Assembly (NCBI GenBank): GCA_050258235.1
Contig: JBLMYK010000040.1
Location: 1 to 20,092 of the forward strand
Length of the DNA: 20,092 bases
From: JAKOQB01 sp050258235
GTDB taxonomy: Bacteria > Pseudomonadota > Gammaproteobacteria > Burkholderiales > Burkholderiaceae_F
Direction of reading: 5' to 3'
Position 1 is the stretch's first letter, and each line of letters opens with the position of its first letter. The notes beneath the pieces are model-generated. The model saw only the letters and a program-made list of their open reading frames with translations, did no database searches and was not told where the DNA came from. Both the position numbers and the translations under genes were made by a program. Of this stretch, positions 7,350-14,987 are shown piece by piece.

Positions 7350-10300
7350 ATGAGCCTGTCGACTCCATTCATCCAGCGTCCGGTGGCGACCACGCTGCTT
7401 GCGCTCGGCGTGCTGCTTGCCGGCGTGGTGGCGTTCCGGCTGCTGCCGGTGTCGCCGCTGCCACAGGTCGACTTCCCGACCATCCTGGTCAGCGCGAATC
7501 TGCCCGGCGCGAGCCCGGAGACGATGGCCGCGACGGTGGCCACGCCGCTGGAACGCGCGCTCGGCAAGATCGCCGGCGTGACGGAGATGACGTCGAGCAG
7601 TTCGCTCAGCTCGACGCGCATCGTGCTGCAGTTCGATCTGTCGCGGAACATCGACGGCGCGGCGCGCGACGTGCAGGCGGCGATCAACGCCGCGCGCACG
7701 CTGCTGCCGTCGGGGTTGCCGAGCAATCCAAACTACCGCAAGGTCAACCCGGCCGATGCGCCGATCATGATCCTGTCGCTGACCAGCGATACGCTGACTC
7801 GCGGACAGATGTACGACGCCGCCTCGACGATCCTGGCGCAGAAGATCTCGCAGCTGCCCGGCGTGGGCAACGTCAACGTGGGCGGCTCGGCCCTGCCCGC
7901 GGTGCGCGTCGAGCTGAATCCATCGGCGCTGAACCGCATGGGCATATCGCTCGAGCAGGTGCGCGCTGCGATCGCCGCCAGCAACGCCAACCGGCCGAAG
8001 GGCGCGGTCGAGGATGCGACCGGACACTGGCAGATCTACGCCAACGATCAGGCGACGAAGGCGGCCGACTATGTGCCGCTGGTGATTGCGTACCGCAAGG
8101 GCGCGGCGGTGCGCCTTGCGGACGTCGGCGACGTCGTCGACTCGGTACAGGACCTGCGCCACGACGGCTTCACCAACGGCAGGGAATCGGTTCAGCTGAT
8201 CGTGTATCGCCAGCCGGGCGCCAACATCATCGACACCGTCGAAGGGGTTCGGCGCCTCCTGCCGGCGCTGCGTGCCTCGATCCCGGCCGCGATCAACGTC
8301 ACTGTCGTGATGGAACGCACGACCTCGATCCGCGCGTCGCTGCGCGAGGTCGAGCGCACCCTGCTGATCGCGCTGCTGCTGGTGATCGGCGTCGTGTACC
8401 TGTTTCTGCGCAACGGGCGGGCGACGCTGATTCCGGCGGTGGCCGTGCCGGTGTCGCTGGTCGGCACGTTCGCGGTGATGTACCTGCTCGATTACAGCCT
8501 GAACAACCTGTCGCTGATGGCGCTGACGATCGCCACCGGGTTCGTCGTCGACGACGCGATCGTGGTCCTGGAAAACACCTCGCGCCACATCGAAGCCGGC
8601 ATGCGACCGATGCCGGCGGCGCTGCTGGGCGCGCGCGAAGTCGGCTTCACCGTGCTGTCGATGAGCACGTCGCTGATCGCGGTATTCATCCCGATCCTCG
8701 CGATGGGCGGCATCATCGGCCGGCTGTTCCGCGAATTCGCGGTCACGCTGTCGGTGGCGATCGCGCTGTCGCTCGTGGTGTCGCTGACGCTGTCGCCGAT
8801 GATGTGCTCGCGGCTGCTGAAGCGGGATGACCCGAACCACCGCCCGGCGCGCTGGAAGCATTGGGCGGAGCGCGGCTTCGCGCGGCTCGCGCGCGGCTAC
8901 GAGCGCTCGCTCGCCTGGGCGCTGCGCCATTCGTTCTTCATGCTGCTGGTGTTCTTCGCGACGATCGCGCTGAACGTGTACCTGTACGTGATCGTGCCGA
9001 AGGGTTTCTTCCCGCAGCAGGACATCGGCCTGATGGTGGGCGGCATCCAGGCCGACCAGAGCATCTCTTTCCAGGCGATGCGCGAGAAGGTGCGCACGCT
9101 GGCCGAAATCGTGAAGAGCGATCCGGCCGTCGCCAACGTCGTCGCATTCACCGGCGGCGGCCAGCGCAACGGCGGCTTCATGTTCGTCACGCTGAAGCCC
9201 AGGTCCGAACGTGACGCGAGCGCCGACCAGATCAACGCTCGCCTGCGGCCGAAGATGGCGCGGGTGCCGGGCGCGAGCCTGTTCCTCGTGCCGGCACAGG
9301 ACATCCGTGTCGGCGGGCGCTCCTCCAACGCACAGTACCAGTACACGATCCAGGGCGACGATCTGGCGGAGCTGCGCGCCTGGGAGCCGCGCGTGCGGCA
9401 GGCGATGGCCGAGCTGCCGCAGCTCGTCGACGTCAACACCGACCTGCAGGACAAGGGGCTGCAGACGACGCTCGTGATCGACCGCGACACCGCCTCGCGG
9501 CTCGGCGTGACGCCGCAGATGATCGACGCGGCGCTGAACGACGCGTTCGGCCAGCGCCAGGTGTCGACGATCTACGCGCCACTGAATCAGTACCACGTGG
9601 TAATGGAGGCCGCGCCGCAGTACTGGCAGAGCCCCGATTCGCTGCGCGACATCTACCTCATCACCAGCGCCGGCGCACAGGTGCCGCTGTCCTCGTTTGC
9701 GCGCTGGGAGCCGACCGCCACCCCGCTGGCGGTCAACCACCAGGGACAGTTCGCGGCGAGCACGATCTCGTTCAACCTGCCCCCGAATGTGTCGCTCGGG
9801 CAGGCATCGCGCGCAATCGACGACGCGATGGCGCGCATCGGGCTGCCGACCTCGATTCGCGGCAGCTTCCAGGGCACCGCGCGCGTGTTCCAGCAGTCGC
9901 TGGCGTCGCAGCCGCTGCTGATCGCGGCGGCGGTCGCGGCGATGTACATCGTGCTCGGCATGCTGTACGAGAGCTACGTGCATCCGCTGACGATCCTGTC
10001 GACGCTGCCGTCGGCGGGCGCCGGCGCGATCCTCGCGCTGCTCGCCACCGGCACCGAGTTCTCGGTGATGTCGCTGATCGGCGTGTTCCTGCTGATCGGC
10101 ATCGTGAAGAAGAACGCGATCCTGATGGTCGACTTCGCGATCAACGCGGAACGCGAGCGTGACCTGCATCCGCGCGATGCGATCCTGCAGGCGTGCAAGC
10201 TGCGGCTGCGGCCGATCCTGATGACGACGATGGCCGCGCTGCTTGGCGCGATGCCGCTGGCGATCGGCTTCGGCGACGGTGCCGAGCTGCGCCGCCCGCT

Positions 10301-10463
10301 CGGCATCTCGATCGTCGGCGGGCTGATTGCGAGCCAGCTGCTGACGCTTTACACGACACCGATCATCTATCTCTATCTCGATCGTGCCCGGCTGGCGTGG
10401 GCGCGGCTGCGCGGCCGTGCGCCCGGGCGCGGGCCGCTGCAGGAACCCGCCGTTTCGCCATGA
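7350..10463 (+). CDS. mdtC: RND multidrug efflux pump subunit, MdtC type
   Basis: This 1037-aa paralogue of the preceding pump gene has the same twelve-helix layout. ATG at 7350 begins MSLSTPFIQRPVATTLL, aligning with the family start; the frame extends upstream to 7104 but that part is a shadow of the DUF6515 gene. TM4 carries D401/D402 in GFVVDDAIVVLENTSRH, and TM10 carries K920/K921 in GIVKKNAILMVDF. Both pump subunits therefore keep the full proton-relay residues. LPQVDFPTILV (about 36-46) and VPKGFFPQQDIG match the other subunit. No good ribosome site precedes the start, so translation may depend on the upstream gene. The stop overlaps the outer-membrane factor start (ATGA). Role: second subunit of a heteromultimeric MdtBC/MuxBC-type drug exporter in the inner membrane. 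Confidence 0.96.
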   Translation: MSLSTPFIQRPVATTLLALGVLLAGVVAFRLLPVSPLPQVDFPTILVSANLPGASPETMAATVATPLERALGKIAGVTEMTSSSSLSSTRIVLQFDLSRNIDGAARDVQAAINAARTLLPSGLPSNPNYRKVNPADAPIMILSLTSDTLTRGQMYDAASTILAQKISQLPGVGNVNVGGSALPAVRVELNPSALNRMGISLEQVRAAIAASNANRPKGAVEDATGHWQIYANDQATKAADYVPLVIAYRKGAAVRLADVGDVVDSVQDLRHDGFTNGRESVQLIVYRQPGANIIDTVEGVRRLLPALRASIPAAINVTVVMERTTSIRASLREVERTLLIALLLVIGVVYLFLRNGRATLIPAVAVPVSLVGTFAVMYLLDYSLNNLSLMALTIATGFVVDDAIVVLENTSRHIEAGMRPMPAALLGAREVGFTVLSMSTSLIAVFIPILAMGGIIGRLFREFAVTLSVAIALSLVVSLTLSPMMCSRLLKRDDPNHRPARWKHWAERGFARLARGYERSLAWALRHSFFMLLVFFATIALNVYLYVIVPKGFFPQQDIGLMVGGIQADQSISFQAMREKVRTLAEIVKSDPAVANVVAFTGGGQRNGGFMFVTLKPRSERDASADQINARLRPKMARVPGASLFLVPAQDIRVGGRSSNAQYQYTIQGDDLAELRAWEPRVRQAMAELPQLVDVNTDLQDKGLQTTLVIDRDTASRLGVTPQMIDAALNDAFGQRQVSTIYAPLNQYHVVMEAAPQYWQSPDSLRDIYLITSAGAQVPLSSFARWEPTATPLAVNHQGQFAASTISFNLPPNVSLGQASRAIDDAMARIGLPTSIRGSFQGTARVFQQSLASQPLLIAAAVAAMYIVLGMLYESYVHPLTILSTLPSAGAGAILALLATGTEFSVMSLIGVFLLIGIVKKNAILMVDFAINAERERDLHPRDAILQACKLRLRPILMTTMAALLGAMPLAIGFGDGAELRRPLGISIVGGLIASQLLTLYTTPIIYLYLDRARLAWARLRGRAPGRGPLQEPAVSP

Positions 10464-11905
10464 CTTCGATGCGACGTTTCGCCACACCATTTCTGGTCGC
10501 CCTGCTTGCGGGCTGCGCGGCCGGCCCTGACTACTCGCGCCCGCCGATGACGCTGCCGGCGGGCTACAAGGAGGCGCCGGACTGGAAGCCGGCGCAGCCG
10601 AGTGACGACCATCCGCGCGGCGCGTGGTGGCAGGTGTTCGCTGACGGCGATCTGGACGCGCTCGAAGCGAAGATCGAGGTGTCGAACCAGACCCTGCGCG
10701 CCGCTGTCGCAAGCTACGAACAGGCGCTGGCGCTTGCCGCGCAGGCGCGTGCCGCGCTGTTTCCCGTCGTGTCGGCGAATGTGTCGTATACGCGCGCGCG
10801 CGGGTCCGGCGGCGCGGCGAGCACGGTGGCAAACACTGCCGGCGCGCAGCTCGCGGCATCCTGGGAACCCGACTTGTTCGGCCGCGTCCGCCGCGGCATC
10901 GAGGCGAACAACGCCGGAGCGCAGGCGAGCGGCGCCGAACTGGAGGCGACACGGCTCGCGCTGCAGGCGCAACTGGCGCAGGACTACTTCCTGCTGCGGG
11001 TTGCCGACGCGCAGATCCGGCTGCTCGACGAAACCGTCGACGGCTACGCCAAGTTCCTCGTGCTGACGCGCAATCGCTACGCAGCCGGCGTCGTGTCGCG
11101 CGCCGATGTTGCGGCGGCGGAATCGCAGCTCGCGAGCGTGCAGGCGCAGCGTGTCGACGCGCAACTCGGCCGCGCCCAGCTCGAACACGCGATCGCCGTG
11201 CTGATCGGCGCCGTGCCGGCCGACTTCGCGCTGCCGGCGCGGACGGAACTACCCACCGCGCAGAGGCTGCCGCAGATCCCGGCGCTGCTGCCGGCGCAGT
11301 TGCTCGAACGTCGTCCCGACATCGCGGCCGCCGAGCGGCGTGCCGCGGCGGCGAATGCGCAGATCGGCGTGGCGCAATCGGCATACTTCCCGACGCTGTC
11401 GATCGCCGCCAGCGGCGGATGGCGCGGCCCGAGCTTCAGTGACCTGATCTCGGCGCCGAATCGGGTCTGGTCGCTCGGCCCGGCGCTGGCCGCGACGCTG
11501 TTCGATGGCGGTGCGCGCCGTGCCGCGACCGATGCGGCGCGTGCCGGTTTCGAGCAGACAGCGGCGCAATACCGGCAGACCGTGCTCGCGGCGCTGCAGG
11601 AAGTCGAGGACAACCTCGCCGCGCTGCGCATCCTTGACGACGAGGCGCGGCTGCAGCGCGATGCTGTGCGAGCGGCGCGCGAATCGCTCGCGCAGACGAC
11701 CAACCAGTACAAGGCGGGCACGGTGAGTTACCTGAACGTGATCACCGCGCAGGCCACGCTGTACACCGCGCAGCGCACCGAACTGGACGTGCACGGACGG
11801 CAGCTTTCCGCCAACGTGGCGCTGATCCGCGCTCTCGGAGGCGGGTGGATCGGGCTGGATGTCGCGCGGCGCGATGAGCAAGCTGCAAAGCGAAGCGCCC
11901 GGTGA
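10460..11905 (+). CDS. NodT/OprM-type outer-membrane efflux lipoprotein
   Basis: The 481-aa protein is the outer-membrane exit duct for the pump. A lipoprotein signal peptide ends at LLAGC, with C19 as the lipidated residue, followed by AAGPDYSRPP, the usual start of NodT-family proteins. WWQVFADGDLDAL (about 55-67) is a standard early motif. Two OEP repeats follow, each with a long coiled hairpin; markers are SYEQALALAAQARAALFP in the first and ERRPDIAAAERRAAAANAQIGVAQSAYFPTLS in the second, and AQTTNQYKAGTVSYLNVITAQATLY near the C-terminus. The start overlaps the mdtC stop by four bases (ATGA). Having its own channel gene makes the operon resemble muxABC-opmB of Pseudomonas rather than E. 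coli mdtABC, which uses TolC. The stop codon is buried in a strong hairpin. Confidence 0.94.
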   Translation: MTSMRRFATPFLVALLAGCAAGPDYSRPPMTLPAGYKEAPDWKPAQPSDDHPRGAWWQVFADGDLDALEAKIEVSNQTLRAAVASYEQALALAAQARAALFPVVSANVSYTRARGSGGAASTVANTAGAQLAASWEPDLFGRVRRGIEANNAGAQASGAELEATRLALQAQLAQDYFLLRVADAQIRLLDETVDGYAKFLVLTRNRYAAGVVSRADVAAAESQLASVQAQRVDAQLGRAQLEHAIAVLIGAVPADFALPARTELPTAQRLPQIPALLPAQLLERRPDIAAAERRAAAANAQIGVAQSAYFPTLSIAASGGWRGPSFSDLISAPNRVWSLGPALAATLFDGGARRAATDAARAGFEQTAAQYRQTVLAALQEVEDNLAALRILDDEARLQRDAVRAARESLAQTTNQYKAGTVSYLNVITAQATLYTAQRTELDVHGRQLSANVALIRALGGGWIGLDVARRDEQAAKRSAR

Positions 11906-11926
11906 ACGGTGCCACCGGGCGCTTCG
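11891..11926. terminator. Strong hairpin at the end of the efflux operon
   Basis: A perfect 14-bp stem: CGAAGCGCCCGGTG (11891-11904) pairs with CACCGGGCGCTTCG (11913-11926) around an 8-base loop. The stop codon of the outer-membrane factor gene lies at the stem-loop junction. No T-run follows on either strand, so it may act as a factor-assisted or bidirectional terminator, or as a 3' mRNA stabiliser. Confidence 0.65.
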
Positions 11927-11934
11927 TGCGGATC

Positions 11935-11967
11935 ACGCAGCGCGCGTGTCATCGATGCGCGCTGCGT
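11935..11967 (-). terminator. Second hairpin, downstream of the BamE-like gene
   Basis: ACGCAGCGCGC (11935-11945) pairs with GCGCGCTGCGT (11957-11967), an 11-bp perfect stem with an 11-base loop. It lies 10 bp past the stop of the minus-strand BamE-like gene and next to the hairpin ending the plus-strand operon. The tail lacks a T-run, so termination strength is uncertain. Confidence 0.55.
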
Positions 11968-11977
11968 CGAACTCCCG

Positions 11978-12298
11978 CTATCCCATATACGCGATCAGCT
12001 GCCGAGCCGACGCGACCTTGCCGTTGGCTCCGAAGTTCACGGCGAACTGCGTGCCGGGAGCTGCGGGACTCGAAACCTCATAAGTCCAGGTCGGTCCGGC
12101 CCGATCCCCGTAACCGATCTTCTGGTCGGGCTGCCCCAGCGTGCGTTGAACCTGCGCCATCGTCATGCCGGGATGGATCATTGCCTCCCTGCCTTGCGTG
12201 ATGTCGTAGCCGGTTGCTGCCTGCGCGGCGGCGGCGCCGAAGAGTACGGCGGAGGCGAGCAATAGCCGCGCGAACCGCGGTGAGTTTTTCAGCATCAT
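11978..12298 (-). CDS. Small exported protein with a BamE/SmpA-like fold signature
   Basis: The product is 106 aa. Residues 1-28 form a signal peptide ending AAAAQA-A. The mature part, about 78 residues, has REAMIHPGMTMAQVQRTLGQPDQKIGYG (37-64) followed by TWTYEV (70-75). This is the pattern of BamE/SmpA-OmlA domains (G-hydrophobic-T-x-x-x-V-x-x-x-L-G-x-P). It then continues with FAVNFGANGKVASARQ (85-100), matching the last strand. True BamE is a lipoprotein of the outer-membrane assembly complex; this protein has no cysteine at all, so it is not lipidated and is more likely a free periplasmic relative. AAAGGAG lies 6-7 bases upstream of the first of two adjacent ATGs, supporting the start at 12298. 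It is the last gene of the minus-strand cluster, separated from the SH3 gene by 259 bp, so it may have its own promoter. Confidence 0.75.
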   Translation of the reverse strand: MMLKNSPRFARLLLASAVLFGAAAAQAATGYDITQGREAMIHPGMTMAQVQRTLGQPDQKIGYGDRAGPTWTYEVSSPAAPGTQFAVNFGANGKVASARQLIAYMG

Positions 12299-12557
12299 CC
12301 TGATCTCCTTTCATGCAGATGACGCAAAGTTCGACTGCCCTGCCGATGCCGGGTTCCTGATTGCGGCGCCCGCCTAATCTCCGGTTAAGGAGGCAGGATT
12401 TCGACGAACGATCGACGCGCGCTGCGAGTTGCGCGTGCGCGAATCCCAGGTGGCACGCGGGCGCATTCATGATGCCGCCGCAAGGTTGCTGCCTGATCTG
12501 CGCTCGTGATGAGCCGCGCGCATTCGCGTGCGGCCTTGCGAACCTGCGTCACACGAC
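12299..12557. other. 259-bp gap between the SH3 and BamE-like genes
   Basis: No supported coding sequence is seen on either strand; frames through this stretch are GC-bias shadows. The part nearest the BamE-like gene (about 12299-12400) is less GC-rich than its surroundings and is the likely place for that gene's promoter, but no clear -35/-10 pair stands out. Confidence 0.4.
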
Positions 12558-13163
12558 TCACGGGCGCGGGCGTTCCCGCGTTCCCTCGCCCGGTGGTTGC
12601 GGGTGTCGACGCGCAGGCGTTTCTGCGCGCGGCGGCGCGGCACTTGGAGGTTGCGCGCGCGGTGGCGGCATCGGACGCGGGAAAGGTTGATGGCGTGGCG
12701 GCACCGGCGCGATGCCGTGCGGCGCAGGTGCGGGTCGGCCAGGACCGACCGGTCGCGGCGGTCGAGGCATGTGGATCCACCGGTCGCGATCGCGATACCA
12801 CGGGCGACCGTAGTAGTGATGATCCCAGTACTCGCCGAGGATGAACGGAACGATCACGATTCCGATCGCGGAACCGTATTCGATCAGCGGCACGGGCTCG
12901 CTCAGGTAGATGTAGTCGAGGTTTCCGGCGTAGACCCAGCCGCGGTCGTTGCCGACGATGACATCGCACCAGCTGTAGTCGCTGAGGCAGCCCTGCACCA
13001 GGACCTGGGTGCCGGCCGGCAGGATGGCGACAACCGGGTAATCACGACGCGGCCCCGCGCGCAGATGCGCATCCTTCGTCGTGTAGGCCGTCTGCACCTG
13101 CGCCAGGGCCGGAATGACCCACAGCGAAAGCGCGACGAGGATCGTTGCACCGATACGGTTCAT
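12558..13163 (-). CDS. Exported SH3-domain protein with proline-rich C-terminal tail
   Basis: The 201-aa product has a signal peptide at 1-21 (ALA-Q). A bacterial SH3 domain follows at about 26-86: AYTTKDAHLRAGPRRDYPVV, LPAGTQVLVQGC, WCDVIVGNDRGWVYAGNLDYIY, including the conserved L-R-A-G-P and G-W-V-x-A-x-x-L positions and a Cys pair (C59, C66). A hydrophobic segment at about 91-110 (VPLIEYGSAIGIVIVPFILG) could be membrane-associated. It is followed by the aromatic YWDHHYYGRPWYRDRDRW (112-129), and a tail of about 70 residues dominated by Pro, Arg and Ala. Bacterial SH3 domains usually bind peptidoglycan or peptide, so an envelope role is likely. ATG at 13163 follows a GAGGAGGT ribosome site; the frame extends upstream but without signal-peptide sense. 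It lies 67 bp after DUF3443. Confidence 0.85.
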   Translation of the reverse strand: MNRIGATILVALSLWVIPALAQVQTAYTTKDAHLRAGPRRDYPVVAILPAGTQVLVQGCLSDYSWCDVIVGNDRGWVYAGNLDYIYLSEPVPLIEYGSAIGIVIVPFILGEYWDHHYYGRPWYRDRDRWIHMPRPPRPVGPGRPAPAPHGIAPVPPRHQPFPRPMPPPRAQPPSAAPPRAETPARRHPQPPGEGTRERPRP

Positions 13164-13178
13164 GGCGACCTCCTCGGG

Positions 13179-13195
13179 GGCGCGCTGCGCGCGCC
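13179..13195 (-). promoter_or_regulatory. Hairpin just ahead of the SH3 gene's ribosome site
   Basis: GGCGCGC (13179-13185) pairs with GCGCGCC (13189-13195) around a 3-base loop. It lies in the 67-bp gap between the DUF3443 stop and the SH3 start, ending a few bases before the GAGGAGGT ribosome site. It may attenuate read-through or affect ribosome loading, or protect the upstream transcript's 3' end. Function is inferred from position only. Confidence 0.4.
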
Positions 13196-13230
13196 AGGTT
13201 GTCGCGAACGTCGGCGCAATCGGGGCGCGG

Positions 13231-14487
13231 TCAGTAAGCGACGTACGGGCCAACGCCTCCGGGCGTACTGGCGCCTTCGATGGCGATGAACACGGTGCGC
13301 CCATAGAAGAACGGCAGCCCCCAGTCGAAGCTTCGGCCCGAAAATCCGGTCGGCGGGTTCGGCCCGGCGACGTTGCTGAACGCGGCGAACGTCGGCTGCG
13401 CCTGGAACAGCGGATCGGCGGCAGCGACGCTGAAGGAAACGTTGGATCGCTTGTCGTTCACACCGACGTTGATTGCGCTGAGCGAAAGTGTCTTGGACGG
13501 GCAGTACAGGAAGTCGTTCGTTGCGCACTTGACCAGCGATGTGTTCGTCGAATCGCTGAAATACAGCGCATTCGATCCGCTGTCGATGAAGCTGCTGGCG
13601 TACGCGATTCCGCTCGTGCCGAACAAGGTCGTGAAATAGCCGGTATTCGGGTCGACCGTCAGTACCACCGCGCCGCCGAGCCCGTTGTTCGGTCGGGTGC
13701 CGATGCCAAAGGTCAGGCTGCCGGTCGCGGTCGCGGCTCCCTGTGACGGCACCGGCGGCAACGTGAGCGCGACGCCATTGTTGTCGGTCGTGAACGAAAC
13801 CACCGGGTTCGACACCTGCTGTGCGAGGGAAGCGTTGGCCGGCTGGCAACCCGCAGTCGGGCAGGTGTAGTACGCGGCCGGGACGTTGCCGGTCGTGCAG
13901 GCCGTGCCGCAATCCTGGGCGAAGCTTCCCACGCCGAGGATGCCGTTGGCGGAGATGTCGCTCACCGAGCTCTGCAGACTCCCGCCCGTCGACGCGCAAC
14001 TGAGAGGAATGTTGGGAAACGCAGCGTCTCCGATCACGTGGATCGGGATCGACTTCGCCACTTCCGCGCCGATCTTGACGTCGGCCGACCGGACCGCTCC
14101 CCAAATGTAGGTGGATACGAACTGATAGCACTCGGCGAATGCGTTTCCGCTCGTGGTCCCGCTGTCCGTCACCGCCGGCAACGACAGGTTGTTCAGCGCC
14201 GACGCCACCAGGCGCAGGCCGGTCGAACCGGTGTCGACCCAGACGTGATCGATCGTCTGACAGGCAGTGCTGCTGCCGGGGCTGCAGACCGTGATCGTGA
14301 CGTAGGCCTGGTTCAGTGCGCCGACTGCCGTGCCGTTCACGATCGGCCCCGCATCGACGACCATCGTGACCGTATTCGGTCCCGCCGCGGGGCCGGACGA
14401 CGAGGACCCCGCTCCACCGCCGCAGGCGGTCAGCGCCAGCAGTGATGCGACAAGCGTCGCAACGCGAAGCATGCGGATGCCTGTCAT
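13231..14487 (-). CDS. DUF3443-family lipoprotein with pepsin-like aspartic peptidase motifs
   Basis: The product is 418 aa. A lipoprotein signal ends LLALTAC with C22 as the lipidated residue, followed by a Gly/Ser linker (23-38). I recognise the family as DUF3443. The sequence shows two aspartic-peptidase-type motifs: VWVDTGSTGLRLV (82-94, D85) and SFIDSGSNALYFSD (299-312, D302). ANGILGVG (180-187) sits where the first-lobe Gly motif of pepsins lies, and FDWGLPFFYGRTVFIAIEG (387-405) resembles the second-lobe one. Ten further cysteines suggest several disulfides. The bilobal order is as in pepsin-family enzymes. Catalytic activity is an inference; no experiment is known to me. The GTG one codon upstream is also open, but ATG at 14487 overlaps the DUF2844 stop (TGATG), so the two are translationally coupled. 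Confidence 0.88.
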   Translation of the reverse strand: MTGIRMLRVATLVASLLALTACGGGAGSSSSGPAAGPNTVTMVVDAGPIVNGTAVGALNQAYVTITVCSPGSSTACQTIDHVWVDTGSTGLRLVASALNNLSLPAVTDSGTTSGNAFAECYQFVSTYIWGAVRSADVKIGAEVAKSIPIHVIGDAAFPNIPLSCASTGGSLQSSVSDISANGILGVGSFAQDCGTACTTGNVPAAYYTCPTAGCQPANASLAQQVSNPVVSFTTDNNGVALTLPPVPSQGAATATGSLTFGIGTRPNNGLGGAVVLTVDPNTGYFTTLFGTSGIAYASSFIDSGSNALYFSDSTNTSLVKCATNDFLYCPSKTLSLSAINVGVNDKRSNVSFSVAAADPLFQAQPTFAAFSNVAGPNPPTGFSGRSFDWGLPFFYGRTVFIAIEGASTPGGVGPYVAY

Positions 14488-14987
14488 CACTGTAGCTCGC
14501 TCGGATCGACGCCCGGCGGCACCTGCTGCGGCAGGTAGGCGAGCCCCCTGAACGCGCGCGGATGTCCGCTGGTGCGGATCACCAGATCGGCGTCCTGCCG
14601 CTCGACGGGCCGGTGTCCCCTGGCCGCGGCCTTGGCGCTATCGACATAGCGCGGATAGTAGGCGCCGAGGAGTTGCCGGACATCAGGAATGCGCGGCCCG
14701 TCCCAGGCCACCGCGAAAACTTTCTGCGCCGCGGAGACGTATTCGCGCACGTTGATGCCGCCCGGCAGCTGCATCGACTGAACCGTATACGCAGGCGGTG
14801 CAGATGCCGTCCGCGCGGACATCCGCATCGCGCGGAAATGAGTGCGGTCCAGCTCGACTGTCGCGGCGTCACCACCCAGGCTCGCCATGGCGGCGCCCGG
14901 CGCAAGATAAGCCGCGACGACGACGAATGCCGCGCACACCATGCACGCGGAATGGAGTGTCCGGCTCAGCCGGCTGGGAGTCTTCAT
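14487..14987 (-). CDS. DUF2844-family exported protein
   Basis: The product is 166 aa. A long signal peptide is seen at 1-35 (hydrophobic 15-33, cleavage after AMA), leaving a mature start SLGGDAATV, which is typical of this family. The conserved core is YTVQSMQLPGGINVREYVSAAQKVFAVAWDGPRIPDVRQLLGAYYPRY, residues 67-114 (key points REYVS, VFAVAW, D102, LLGAYY), and RTSGHPRAFRGLAYLPQQVPPGV (138-160). I recognise DUF2844; function is not known to me. DUF2844 and DUF3443 genes are often found side by side, as here, with a one-base stop/start overlap. ATG at 14987 is chosen because it puts the hydrophobic core at normal spacing; an in-frame ATG at 14999 is possible, and neither has a good ribosome site. 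The 108-bp gap from the kinase gene suggests its own promoter. Confidence 0.86.
   Translation of the reverse strand: MKTPSRLSRTLHSACMVCAAFVVVAAYLAPGAAMASLGGDAATVELDRTHFRAMRMSARTASAPPAYTVQSMQLPGGINVREYVSAAQKVFAVAWDGPRIPDVRQLLGAYYPRYVDSAKAAARGHRPVERQDADLVIRTSGHPRAFRGLAYLPQQVPPGVDPSELQ

Noticed and set aside
7179..11384. A 1401-codon open frame on the minus strand, antisense to mdtC and the outer-membrane factor gene
   Set aside because: Its product is dominated by Arg, His, Gln and Asp with no recognisable domain. It mirrors the third-position GC bias of the clearly real plus-strand RND genes.
11978..12298. Calling the small protein bamE itself
   Set aside because: It lacks the lipobox cysteine, and the genomic setting is not that of bamE. 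Only the fold signature is supported.
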